Shown piece by piece: positions 36,401 to 47,250 of a stretch of 64,000 bases of DNA. This stretch comes from Panulirus ornatus. Taxonomy: Eukaryota > Arthropoda > Malacostraca > Decapoda > Palinuridae. The DNA is taken from positions 3,212,795 to 3,276,794 of the forward strand of contig NC_092241.1 of NCBI RefSeq assembly GCF_036320965.1, in the 5' to 3' direction. The translations under genes were made by a program, and so were the position numbers. How positions within the stretch are numbered: the first letter of the stretch is position 1; the number at the start of each line of letters is the position of its first letter. The notes under the pieces are model-generated. The model made no database searches, was not told the DNA's origin, and saw nothing but the letters and a program-made list of their open reading frames with translations.

Positions 36401-36822
36401 CTTACACTCTATCACATACTCCCACCACTCCTGTTTCAGGAGTAGTGCTACTCCTTCCCTTGCTCTTGTCCTCTCACTAACCCCTGACTTTACTCCCAAG
36501 ACATTTCCAAACCACTCTTCCCCTTTACCCTTGAGCGTTTCACTCAGAGCCAAAACATCCAGGTTCCTTTCCTCAAACATACTACCTATCTCTCCTTTTT
36601 TCTCATCTTGGTTACATCCACACACATTTAAACACCCCAGTCTGAGCCTTCGAGGAGGATGAGCACTCTCCGCGTGACTCCTTCTTCTGTTTCCCCATTT
36701 AGAAAGTTAGAATACAAGGAGGGCAGGGTTTCTGGCCCCCCGCTCCCGTCCCCTTTAGTCGCTTTCTACGACACGTGAGGAATGGGTGGGAAGTATTCTT
36801 TCTCCCCTATCCCCAGGGATAG
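33423..36822 (-). mobile_element. LINE family A, copy A17 (nearly full length)
   Basis: In minus sense the head is at 36822 (CCCTGGGGATAGGGG), then a 5' UTR, endonuclease blocks 36625-36005 and 35971-35546, linker and RT start 35411-35148, RT 35200-34187, C-terminus 33960-33682, and the 3' UTR truncated at the TATGTCTGTGTG stretch. One extra G after the initiating ATG (near 36697) and a deletion of four bases at KLKG (near 36537) break the N-terminus. Motif C FADD is intact. It is the least damaged copy for RT. Confidence 0.9.
34187..35200 (-). pseudogene. Longest uninterrupted RT frame of family A (copy A17)
   Basis: 337 residues with every RT landmark in one frame: GLDGIAVKFI near 8, VPLYKGKG near 51, FRSGRGCVDQ near 102, motif A FMDLEKAYNRV at 133-143, motif B GLRQGCVMSP at 191-200 and motif C FADD at 241-244. 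The thumb (RKLRVNVNKSKVIRYSR) and YLGVYLAADGTME follow. The Asp residues of motifs A and C are kept. It lacks the N-terminal fingers, and the endonuclease lies upstream in other frames, so no functional polyprotein can be made from this locus. Confidence 0.85.
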
Positions 36823-36839
36823 CAATTATATTATCCTAT

Positions 36840-37394
36840 GTAATTTGTGAACAAGGCTTACTTGAAAGCTAGAGACATTTTGTTGCATCTAGGAACAAAA
36901 ATGTGAAAAGGATATGTCTAAATGTTTGGTGTTCCCCTATTCTCCTAACTTAGCTGATGTAAGACAGGTACTAAAAAGCTGTACTTTTAACGTTGCCTTC
37001 CAGTACAATAACACCATCAATAAGACCTTAATTGAAAGAAGGCCACATTATCTGAAAATGGGGAGTGTTTATGCTGTCAAATGTAAGGCATGTAAAGATT
37101 TGTATATTGGCCAGACCGAGAATACAGTAACAGGGAGATGCTATTGACACAGCCATTCAGTACACAGCGATGAACACAAAAATATGACCACTAAACACTA
37201 TCATGAGAACGATCGCCCTGTAGATCTGAACAACCCAATCCCATTGTACCTCTCATCTGATTATGCTATCCATAACATCATTGAATGTCTTAATTGCTAG
37301 TACTAAGAACTTTAATTTTTCCCCAGGTAGCTTTCAAGCAAATCCAATTATCAACTAAATCATTATGAAAGAATTATCAAGAAACGATAAATGA
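36840..37394 (+). pseudogene. Penelope-like element relic with GIY-YIG endonuclease
   Basis: The frame at 36914-37144 reads CLVFPYSPNLADVRQVLK, then GSVYAVKCKACKDLYIGQT. The VY...YIGQT pattern is the GIY-YIG core, and the preceding segment resembles the RT-to-endonuclease connector of Penelope-like elements. After one in-frame TGA (37145-37147) the frame continues with HSHSVHSDEHKN and DRPVDLNNPIPLY to a TAG near 37298. A second frame (37299-37394) then gives NFNFSPGSFQANP, typical of the C-terminal end. The RT core is missing. It abuts the 5' end of LINE A17. Confidence 0.75.
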
Positions 37395-37699
37395 AAAATA
37401 GTAGAACACATCTCGTTACCCAGGCCAAACCCCCACCCTACACAATCCCTCAACCACATGGCCATGCCCTACTGCCCTACTTTCCCTTTAACAGTCAGGC
37501 CAGTGTATAGTTGAGAATGGCACAAGAAAGGTAGAATTTTTGTGATGGTATTGGGATTTGGAAACTTTATGAATTGTTTGCACCTAATGAGGTGGAGTGT
37601 CTTCATGAAACATGTAGTGATGCATGTATGAAAAAATTACATTAGATTAAATTATCTGAACTTCTAGTGAATTGCCATTTCACCTTCATAACAATCATA
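37395..37699. other. No gene seen
   Basis: Sequence between the Penelope relic and a LINE tail. No open frame of interest and no repeat recognised. Confidence 0.5.
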
Positions 37700-37998
37700 A
37701 CCATGACATCTATAGACTAAGTGTGAATGAATGTGTTTTTTTTTTTTCCTGGCGCTAACTCGCTGGAGGGGGGGGGATGCTATTTCATATGTGGCGGGAT
37801 GGTGCCGTACGGGAATGGATGAAGGCAGCAAGTATGAATATGTACATGTGTATACAGTTATATGTATGTGTATGCATATTTGCACGTATGAGCGTTTATG
37901 TGTACATATGTCTATGTGGGTGGATTGGGCCATTCCTCGTCTGTTTCCTTGCGCTGCCTCGCTGATACGGGAGACGGCGATTAAGTATAATAAATGAT
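37700..37998 (+). mobile_element. LINE family A, copy A18 (3' UTR only)
   Basis: Starts at the GACAGCTAGAGACTGAG-type block (here GACATCTATAGACTAAG) and ends in CTCGCTGATACGGGAGACGG and GATTAAGTATAATAAATGATGATGA. It is diverged and non-coding. It meets A19 tail to tail. Confidence 0.8.
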
Positions 37999-38002
37999 GA
38001 TG

Positions 38003-39062
38003 ATATATTTATTTATTTATTTTGCTTTGTCGCTGTCTTCCGCGTTAGCGAGGTAGCACAAGGAAACAGACGAAAGAATGGCCCAACCCACCCACATACA
38101 CATGTATATACATACACGTCCACACACGCAAATATACATACCTATACATCTCAACATATACATATATATACACACACAGACAGATACATATATACACATA
38201 TACATAATTCATACTGTCTGCCTTTATTCATTCCCATCACCACCTCGCCACACATGGAATACCATCCCCCTCCCCCCTCATGTGTGCGAGATAGCGCTAG
38301 GAAAAGATAACAAAGGCCACATTCATTCACACTCAGTCTCTAGTTGTCATGTAATAATGCACCAAAACCACAGCTCCCTTTCCACATCCAGGCCCCACAG
38401 AACTTTCCATGGTTTACCCCAGACGCTTCACATGCCCTGGTTCAATCCATTGACAGCACGTCGACCCCGGTATACCACATCGTTCCAATTCACTCTATTC
38501 CTTGCACACCTTTCACCCTTGTGCATGTTCAGGCCCCGATCACTCAAAATCTTTTTCACTCCATCTTTCCGCCTCCAATTTGGTCTCCCACTTTTCCTCG
38601 TTCCCTCCACCTGTGACACATATATCCTCTTGGTCAATCTTTCCTCACTCATTCTCTCCATGTGACCAAACCATTTCAAAACACCCTCTTCTGCTCTCTC
38701 AACCACACTCTTTTTATTAACACACATCTCTCTTACTTACTCGATCAAACCACCTCACACCACATATTGTCCTCAAACATCTCATTTCCAGCACATCCAC
38801 CCTCCTCCTCACAACTTTCTCCATAGCCCACGCCTCGCAACCATATAACATTGTTGGAACCACTATTCCTTCAAACATACCCATTTTTGCTTTCCGAGAT
38901 AATGTTCTCGACTTCCACACATTTTTCATTGCTCCCAGAACTTTCGCCCCCTCCCCCACCATATGATTCGCTTCCGCTTCCATGGTTCCATCCGTTGCCA
39001 AATCCACTTCCAGATATCTAAAACACTTCACTTCCTCCAGTTTTCTTCCATTCAAACTTACT
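38003..39062 (-). mobile_element. LINE family A, copy A19 (C-terminus and 3' UTR)
   Basis: In minus sense runs from VSLNGRKLEEVKCFRYLEVDLA (39055) through blocks 39055-38717 and 38727-38428 to the ORF end and a complete 3' UTR with a (TAAA)n tail. A nine-base loss removes part of SNERVRE near 38735. Otherwise it is close to the family consensus. Confidence 0.85.
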
Positions 39063-39092
39063 TATTTATTTTGTAAAATAATAAATAAATGG

Positions 39093-39254
39093 GAACTGTG
39101 GTTTCTTTCGATGCATTACACATGACAGCTAGAGATTGAGGGTGAGCGAATGTGAACTTTTTTTGTCTTTTCCTGGTGCTAACTTGCTGTATTGGGGGGT
39201 CCTATTTCCTGTGTGGCAGGGTAACAACGGGAGTGGATGAAGGCAGCAAGTATA
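39093..39254 (+). mobile_element. LINE family A, copy A20 (3' UTR fragment)
   Basis: Covers AACTGTGGTTTC to GATGAAGGCAGCAAGTAT. At AAGTATAA it switches to RT sequence (TATAAGTTTGTTGAGTATTC), an eight-base microhomology junction with A21. Confidence 0.75.
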
Positions 39255-41000
39255 AGTTTGTTGAGTATTCATGGGAAATTATATAGTAAAGTATAAACTG
39301 AGAAGGTGAAGGCATGTACAGAGCATCAGACTGGGGAAGAGCAGTGTGGTTTCAGAAGTGGTAGGGGATGTGTGGATCAGGTGTTTGCTTTGAAGAATGT
39401 GTGTGAGAAATACTTAGGAAAACAGATGGATTTGTATGTAGCATTTATGGATCTGCAGAAGGCATATGATAGAGTTGATAGAGATGCTTTGTGGAAGGTC
39501 TTAAGAGTATATGGTGTGGGAGGTAAATTGCTAGAAACAGTGAAAAGTTTTTACCAAGGATGTAAGGCATGTGTACGAATAGGAAGAGAGGAGAGTGGTT
39601 CCCAGTGAATGTTGGTCTGCAACATTGGTGTGTGATTCCCCCATGTTTGTTTAATTTGCTTTTGGGTGGGGTGGTTAGGGAGGTAAATGCAAGAGTTTTG
39701 AAGAGAGGGGCAAGTATGCAGTCCGTTGGGGAAGTGAGTCAGTTGTTGTTTGCCGATGATAAGCTCTAGCGACTGCTTCGAGTGAGAAACTGCAGAATTT
39801 GGTGACTGTGTTTGAAAAATTGTGAGAAAGGAGAAAGTTGAGAGTAAATGGGAATAAGATGATGATTATGTTCAGTAGTGTTGAAAGACAAGTTATTTGG
39901 GATGTAAGTTCGAATGGAGAATAACTGGAGGAAAAAAAGTGTTTTAGATATCTGGGAGTACACTTAACAGCGAATGGCACCATGGAAGTGAAAGTGAGTC
40001 ACAGGGTGGGGGAAGGGGCGAAGTATCTGGGAGCGATGAAGAATGTGTGAAAGGAGAAAAAGTTATCTCGGAGGGCAAAAATGGGTATGTTTGAAGGAAC
40101 AGTGGTTTCGACAATATCATATGGTTGCGAGGCATGAGCTATAGATAGGACTGTGCGGAGGAAGGTGGATGTATTGGAAATGAAATGTTTGAGGACAGTA
40201 TGTGGTGTGAGGTGGTTTGTCGAGTAAGTAATGTTAGGGTAAGAGCGACATGCAGTAATAGAAACAGTATGGTTGAAAGAGCAGAGGAGAGTGTGTTGAA
40301 AAGGTTTGGACACATGGAGTGAATGAGTGAGGAAAGATTGACAAAGAGGATATATGTGTCAGAGTTGGTGAGAACGAGGAGAAGTGGAAGACCAAATTGG
40401 AGGTGGAAGGATGGAGAGAAAAAGATTTTAGGTGATCGGGGCCTGAACATACAGGAGTGTGAAAGGCATGCAAGGAATAGAGTGAATTGGAACAATGTGG
40501 TATGCCAGGCATACATAACAATGTGTGGCCTGGATGTGGAAAGGGAGCTGTGGTTTCAGTGCATTACACATGACAGCTAGAGACTGAGTGTGAACGAATG
40601 TGGCCATTTTGTCTTTTTCTGGCGTTACCTCACTGGAAGTGTGGGTTAGGGGGGTGATGCTATTTCATGTGTGGTGGGGAGGCGATGGGAATGGATGAAG
40701 GCAGCAAGTATGAATATGTACATGTGTATATATGTATATAAGTGTTTATGTATAAGCATGTATACATTGAAATGTATGTGTATGTATATGTGCATGTATG
40801 GGCTTTTATGTATATATATGTGTATGCGAGTGGTTGGGACATTCTTCATCTTTTTCCTTGCGCTACCTCTCTGACGCAGGAAGCAGCGGTTAAGTATAGT
40901 GATGATAATATAATGTGTATATGAGTGGATGAGCAATTTTTCAACTGTTTCCTGGTGCTACTTCGCTGACGTGGGAAACAGTGATTAAGTAAAATAATGA
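39255..41000 (+). mobile_element. LINE family A, copy A21 (older, diverged)
   Basis: From RT (GISLLSI codons) to a 3' tail CTGACGTGGGAAACAGTGATTAAG. The frame at 39306-39608 holds YVAFMDLQKAYDRVDRDALW. Motif B is degraded (VGLQHWCVIPP) and motif C reads FADDK. Numerous stops follow. The 3' UTR carries the shared TATGTATATAAGTG stretch. Its tail is followed without a spacer by A22. Confidence 0.8.
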
Positions 41001-43867
41001 TAGATTGATGTGAGTAAAACTGAAAGTGGATGGAGATGGGTGATTATTGGTGCCTATGCACATGGTCTTGAGAGAAAAGATCATGAGAGGCAAGCATATT
41101 GGGAGCAGCTGAGTGAGTGTTTATAGCAGCTTTGATGCATGAGACCAGGTTTTAGTGATGGGTGATTTGATTGCAAAGGTGAGTAATGTAGCATTTGAGG
41201 GTATAATTGGTATAGATGGGGTATTCATTGTTGTAAATGGAAATGGTGAAGAGCTTGTGGATTTGTGTGCTGAAAAAGGAGTGGTGATTGGGAATACCTG
41301 GTTTAAAAAGAGAGAGATACATAAGTATACGTATGTAAGTAGGAGAGATGGCCAGAGAGAGTTGTTGGACTATGTGTTGATTGATAGACACGAGAAAGAG
41401 AGACTTTTAGATATTATGTGTTGAGAGGGGCAACTGGAGGAATGTCTGATGATTTGCAAAGGTTTTCAGAAAAGAGGAGAGAATGTTGGGGTGAGGAGAG
41501 TGTTGAGAGTAAGTGAGCTTAGAAAGAAGACTTGTGTGAGGAAGTACCAGGAGAGATTGAGTGCAGAATGGAAAAAAGATGAGAGCAAAGGACGTAAGGG
41601 GAGTGGGGGAGAAATTGGATGTATTTAGGGAAGCAGTGATGGCTTGCTCAAAAGATGCATATGGCACAAGAAAGGTGGGAGGTGGGCATATTAGAATGGG
41701 TTGTGAGTGGTGGGATGAAGAAGTAAGGTTGTTAGTCTGGATGATTTTTGCTGGGAATAGTGCAAATGACTGGGAGATGTATAAAAGAAAGAGGCATGAG
41801 GTCTAGAGAAAGGTGCCAAGAAGTGAAAAAGAGGGCAAATGAGAGTTGGATTGAGAGAGTATTGTTAAATTTTAGGGAGAATAAAAAGATGTTTTGGAAG
41901 GAGGTAAATAAAGTGCATAAGACAAGATAGCAAATGGGAAGGGTGAAGGGTGTTAATGGGGAGGTAATAAAAAGTAGTGGTGAAGTGAGATGGAGTGAGT
42001 ATTTTGAAGGTTTGTTGAATGTGTTTGATGATAGCGTGGCAGATACAGGGTGTTTTGGTCGAGGTGGTGTGCGAAGTGAGAGGGTCAGGGAGAATGGTTT
42101 GGTAAACAGAGAAGAGATAGTGAAAGCTTAGCGGAAGATGAAAGCTGGGAAGTTGGCAGGTTTGGATGATATTGCAGTGGAATTTATTAAAAAAAAAAAA
42201 AGGGGGGTGACTGTGTTGTTGACTGGTTGGTGAGGATATTCAGTGTATGTATGGCTCATGGTGAAGTGCCTGAGGATTGGCGGAATGCATGCATAGTGCG
42301 ATTGTAAAAGGCAAAGGGGATAACGGCGAGTGTTCAAATTACAGAGGTATAATTTTGTTGAGTATTCCTGGGAAATTAATTCGAGGGTATTAATTGAGAG
42401 GGTGAAGGCTTGCACAGAGCATCAGATTGGGGAAGAGCAGTGTGGTTTCAAAAGTGGTAGAGGATGTGTGGATCAGGTGTTTGCTCTGAGGAATGTATGT
42501 GAGAAATACTTAGAAAAACATAGATTTGTATGTAGCATTTATGGATTTGGTGAAGGCATATGATAGAGTTGATAGAGATGCTGTGTGGAGGTATTAAGAG
42601 TATATGGTGTGGGAGGTAAGTTGCTAAAAGCAATGAAAAGTTTGTATCAAGGATGTAAGGCACATGTACAAGTAGGAAGAGAGGAAAGTGATTGGTTTCC
42701 AGTGAATGTCAGTTTGCGGCAGGGGTGCATGATGTCTCCATGGTTGTTTAATTTGTTTATGGAGGAGGTTGTTAGGGAGGAGAATGCAAGAGTTTTGGAG
42801 AGAGTGGCAAGTATGCAGTCTGTTGTGGATGAGAAGGCTTGGGAAGTGTCAGTTGTTGTTCGCTGATGATACAGCACTGGTGGATGATTCGGGTGAGAAA
42901 CAGCAGAAGCTGGTGACTGAATTTGGTAAAGTGTGTGAAAGAAGAAAGCTGAGAGTAAATGTGAATAAGAGCAAGGTTATTAGGTTCAGTAGGATTGAGG
43001 GACATGTCAATTGGGAAGTAAGTTTGAATAGAGAAAAACTGGAGGAAGTGAAGTGTTTTAGATATCTAGGAGTGGATTTGGCAGCGGATGGGACCATGGA
43101 CACGGAAGTGAGTCACAGGGTGGGGGAGGGGGTGAAGGTTCTGGGAGCACTGAAGAATGTGTGGAAGGCGAGAACTTTATCTTGGAGAGCAAAAATGGGT
43201 ATGTTTGAAGGAATAGTGGCTCCATCAGTGTTATATGGTTGTGAGGCATGGACTATAGATAGGGTTGTGTGGAGGAGGGTGGATATGTTGGAAATGAGAT
43301 GTGTTAGGACAATATGTGGTGTGAGGTGGTTTGATTGAATAAGTAATGAAAGGGTAAGAGAGATGTGTGGTAATAAAAAGTGTGGTTGAGAGAGCAGAAG
43401 AGGGTGTATTGAAATGGTTTGGTCACATGGAGAGAATGAGTGAGGAAAGATTGACAAGGAGGATGTATGTGTCAGAGGTGGAGGGAACAAGGAGAAGTGA
43501 GAGACCAAATTGGAGGTGGGAGGATAGAGTGAAAAAGATTTTGAGTGATCTGGGCCTGAACATACAGTAGGGTGAAAGGCATGCAAGGAATAGAGTGAAG
43601 TGGAACGATGTGGTATACCGGGGTCGACGTGCTGTCAATGGATTGAAACAGGGCATGTGAAGCTTCTGGGATAAACCATGGAAAGTTTTGTGGGGTCTAG
43701 ATGTGGAAAGGGAGCTGTGGTTTCGGTGCATTACACATGACAGCTAGAGACTAAACATGAACGAATGTGGCCTTTGTTGTCTTTTCCTAGCGCGACCTCG
43801 CACGGGGGAGGGGGATGCCATTTCATGTGTGGTGGCGTGGCGATGGGAATAAGTACATGTGTATATA

Positions 43868-43945
<78 letters not shown>

Positions 43946-44110
43946 TGTGTATGCATATGTATGTATACGTTGAAATGTATTGGTACGTATATGTGCATGT
44001 ATGGGCGTTTATGTATATACATGTGTAATTGGGTGGGTTGGGCCATCTTTCGTCTCTATCCTTGCACTACCTCGCTAATGCCGGAGACAGCGACAAATTA
44101 TAAAATAAAA
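41001..44110 (+). mobile_element. LINE family A, copy A22 (older, long)
   Basis: Begins inside the endonuclease (LIWVKLKVDG) and runs to a complete tail. GDLIAKV, LLDYVLIDRHE and SDD (for SDH) are readable in broken frames. The RT start is interrupted by A tract and G run expansion near 42190-42207. Blocks 42585-42866 (SLRQGCMMSPWLFNLFM) and 42769-43338 (LLFADDTALVDD, thumb, FRYLGVDLAADGTM) follow. The 3' UTR contains an (AT)n expansion at 43863-43942. Confidence 0.85.
43863..43942. repeat. (AT)n expansion inside a LINE 3' UTR
   Basis: Lies between TACATGTGTATAT and ATGTCTGTGTATG, which are adjacent in other family A 3' UTRs (for example near 3735-3755). It therefore grew in place from the TATATGTATATG seed. 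Confidence 0.9.
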
Positions 44111-44142
44111 ATACAGAATGATGATAATGATGATAATAATAT

Positions 44143-44212
44143 ATCATTATTATTATTATTATTACTATTATTATTATTATTATTATTATTATTATCATTA
44201 TTATTATTGTTA

Positions 44213-44309
<97 letters not shown>

Positions 44310-44367
44310 TGTTGTTGTTATCATTGTTATTATTTATTCATTATTATTATTATTTATTCATTATTAT
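44143..44367. repeat. (ATT)n microsatellite between opposed LINE tails
   Basis: About 225 bases of ATT repeats with ATC and GTT variants. It joins the tail of A22 (plus) to the tail of A23 (minus). Confidence 0.95.
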
Positions 44368-44760
44368 ACTTAATCGCTGTTTCCTGCATCAGCGAGGTGG
44401 CGCCAGAAAACAGATGAAGAATGGCCCATCTACTCATATACACATATATATATATACATAAACACCCATACACACACATATGCATATATATACATATCAA
44501 CATATACAAGCACATACACAGACATATACATACATACACTTGTACATATTAATCCATGCTTGCCTTCATCCATTCCTGGCGCTACCCTGCCCCATGGGAA
44601 ACACCATCGCCACCCCTCTGCTTCAGACAAAATAGGCCATATTCTTTCACACTCAGTCTCTAGCTGTTGTGTGTAATGCACTGAAACCACAGCTCCCTAT
44701 CCACATCCAGGTCCCACAGACTTTTCCATGGGTTATCCCAGATGCATTAATGACATGGCT
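44368..44760 (-). mobile_element. LINE family A, copy A23 (3' UTR only)
   Basis: In minus sense it runs from the GGGACCTGGATGTGG-type block to the tail CTGATGCAGGAAACAGCGATTAAG. Diverged and non-coding. It marks the right border of the family A-rich region. Confidence 0.8.
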
Positions 44761-46299
44761 TTGATTAGGGCCTCAGTTGCCAGTGCCATCTCAGCTAACT
44801 TTAAAAAAAAACATATGATCATATGATGAAAGTTTACCCTCTTCGGATACTCATATCCATAATTCATGTGAAGAATTGTATGTTAGTGGCCTTATTGCAT
44901 AGCACTGGCTTATCTGCATGCACTAAGGCCATACAACCCAAATGGTGAACATTCTGAAAGCTTAGAGAAATTCCTTTTAGGTGTCCTCTTTCTGATTTTC
45001 ATTTGCATTCATTTGGGGTTTTCATATGCATAATACATTTGATGTAGTGTATGAAATGAGCATAAATGCTTATCTGTGGCCTATTTGTACATGCCACACA
45101 GAACAACTCAAAAGCCAAGTTAATTTCAATTTCAATGTGGCTAAATCTAGACATTTCAGATTTAGGATCTTTTGCCTGTATTGTCTATTACTGTCAATTT
45201 CCTCTGAGAGGGTCTCGTAAATTAGACAAAATCTTATAAAATGTTCTTTCATTTTTTTTCCTCTGTGTACTAAAGTGATATTTGCCTCAAAAATGGCAGT
45301 TGCAGCAGTGCAGAATGTTGCCAGAGTAAACATATAATAAGATTATTGATGATAAGTTAGACAAAAACTGCAATATCAAAGGAATGAAATTTCCCACAGG
45401 AGCTCTACGGTGAATCAGGCAATACAGATAGGTATACTCTCTTCTGCAGTCAGTCTGTAAGCAAAATGGGACATTCCTGGAGGATGTAGCTGAGTCTGAT
45501 TTACTTTAGAACTTCAGGTGATGTTGAGGAAACCTCTGTTTTGACTCACCCTTCCTGGACTAAACCAGTTTGCCAAGGCCATCGCTTGGCTCAGATTATT
45601 CATACTCACCTCAGCCAGTAAGTGACTACTACCAGGTGTTACCAAACTAGGATACTTCCTCAAGAACAGACCAACCTCACACTTCATCAATTTATGACCA
45701 ACACACCTCGTTTGTATGCCAAAGCTGTCCATGCTAGTTGTGATTTTATCTCGCGATGTTTTCAGCAGCACCCTTCCATTTTTTGCTTTCTTCATTGTAT
45801 ATACAGATTATGGAACGTATTGGTTTTATACTAACAATGCAGCACTTGTCACTGAGAGGCGCAGTAGAAGTCAACCTGGCCGTACTTTGAGATAGTTTCT
45901 TGACTTGAATAGTTTACTATGACCTAATTTTTTTCTTTTATAAGGAAGCCTATGTTTGTAGCCCCATTGCTGGGGATGATATGCCACCCACATTCTGGGG
46001 CTAAGCCCCATTAGCATGGATACTTGCATGCAATCCACCATCCTTGCAAGGGTTATTGATAGTCGATGAACCTCAGATATCAAGTCTAGGAATGCTCTAT
46101 TTGTTTTATTGCATGGCATGCAAGCATATCAGGGACTTGAGTCTACCTCAGTCCCTTCAATGCTTAGGAAGATTATTGATAGCTAGGCAGGAGTTATTGG
46201 GATCATAAGGAAACTGACAAGTGTTGCGACCTTTTGATCATCGTGAAATCATCAAATTAGGGAGCAAACCCTCTGAAGCTGAGGAAATTCCATTCTCAT
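44761..46299. other. Family A-free DNA, no gene identified
   Basis: Ordinary AT-rich sequence. The minus-strand frames of 87-93 codons (45070-45333 and 45514-45795) have no confident family match and no splice context that would support them. Confidence 0.5.
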
Positions 46300-46720
46300 A
46301 CTGTTGCCTCCATCCTGGTGTCTGTGATTTTATGCTGGGGACTTGTCTTGATGTTATGTACATAGCAGAGGATAACATCCTAATGGAATTATCATATGAA
46401 GATGTCATTTCTGTCTGATTCATCGAAAAATATGCCAATAGTGAATGACAAAAGAACCCCTTGATCAGTTTGACATTTAGTAAATCAAAATTACTGATTG
46501 CTTTTGCAGCAGGTTATATGAGAAGTCAGGTTTGACCTTACATAATTAACTTGTTGCATTGCTTCATGTGTCAGCAGTATGGCCACCCTGAGAAATCCCG
46601 TACTCTTTCTGCTAGATGTAAGAAATGTTTTAATGAGGGTCACACTGCTGACAATTTAATGACTAAGCAGGCTGTGTTGTTCTCCAGATTTGGCTGCCCA
46701 TCAATATTCATCTGTTGTCT
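46300..46720 (+). pseudogene. Jockey-type LINE gag (ORF1) relic with two zinc knuckles
   Basis: One reading frame with three TGA stops spells the usual order of Jockey-superfamily ORF1 proteins: a GVCDFMLGT segment, LMELSYEDVISV, ISLTFSKSKLL, GYMRSQV and PYI, then two CCHC-like knuckles, CFMCQQYGH near 46554 and CKKCFNEGH near 46617. In both knuckles the fourth ligand Cys is lost (Arg and Leu). In live elements this protein binds LINE RNA. No linked RT was found downstream. The match is to the family pattern as known, not to a computed alignment. Confidence 0.65.
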
Positions 46721-47156
46721 GAAGCTGTGTGATAACCAGTTAACTGCTACTGTACTTTGCAGGAGATCGAAGAATGACCTTTTTGTTATCCAACTTGAGG
46801 TCAAACAGTGTTACATTTCTGCCCAATCTTTTTTAACATCTCCTTGACCATCACCATCACCAGAATAAGTAATAAACTTATGTACATGGACAACTCTCTA
46901 ACCTTAGCTGCCTCCATGGAAAAAGTAGAGTTCTCAAAAGAACTATAATTTTCTTTAAGTTCATATCCGAGTCTAAAGACGACCTACAATTCTAATCTTG
47001 ACCCATGGGCCTTCTAGAGAAAGTATGCAGTTCCTAAAAGGTGGGTTGCCTACACAACAGATGATCTGCAATACACTAAAATCTCTTCTTTAGTGTCTGC
47101 CAAAGTCTTGGACTCTTAACAAGATATCAAGACCAAACTGATGCAGCAACTTGCAC
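46721..47156. other. No gene seen downstream of the gag relic
   Basis: The gag frame stays open to about 46847 without recognisable motifs, then stops accumulate. Part may be decayed ORF1 sequence. Confidence 0.4.
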
Positions 47157-47250
47157 CAGCCTAAGAACCTGACCCTCCACAGATCAATATTGTTGGAGAG
47201 CGCCAACCAAAGAATCTAACCCTCCACAGATCTACGTTGTTGAAGAAAAG
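47157..47250. repeat. Imperfect ~46-bp tandem duplication
   Basis: Two adjacent units share CTGACCCTCCACAGATC and TTGTTGGAGA (second: CTAACCCTCCACAGATC, TTGTTGAAGA). Non-coding. Confidence 0.7.

Noticed and set aside
44118..44417. Poly-Tyr, poly-Leu and poly-Ile frames
   Set aside because: Translations of the (ATT)n tract in different frames.
45070..45333. Possible hAT-type (BED/SCAND3-like) transposase fragment on the minus strand
   Set aside because: A few residues (RGKKMKEHFIRFC) are reminiscent, but there is no second motif, and the frame is short and lies in background sequence.
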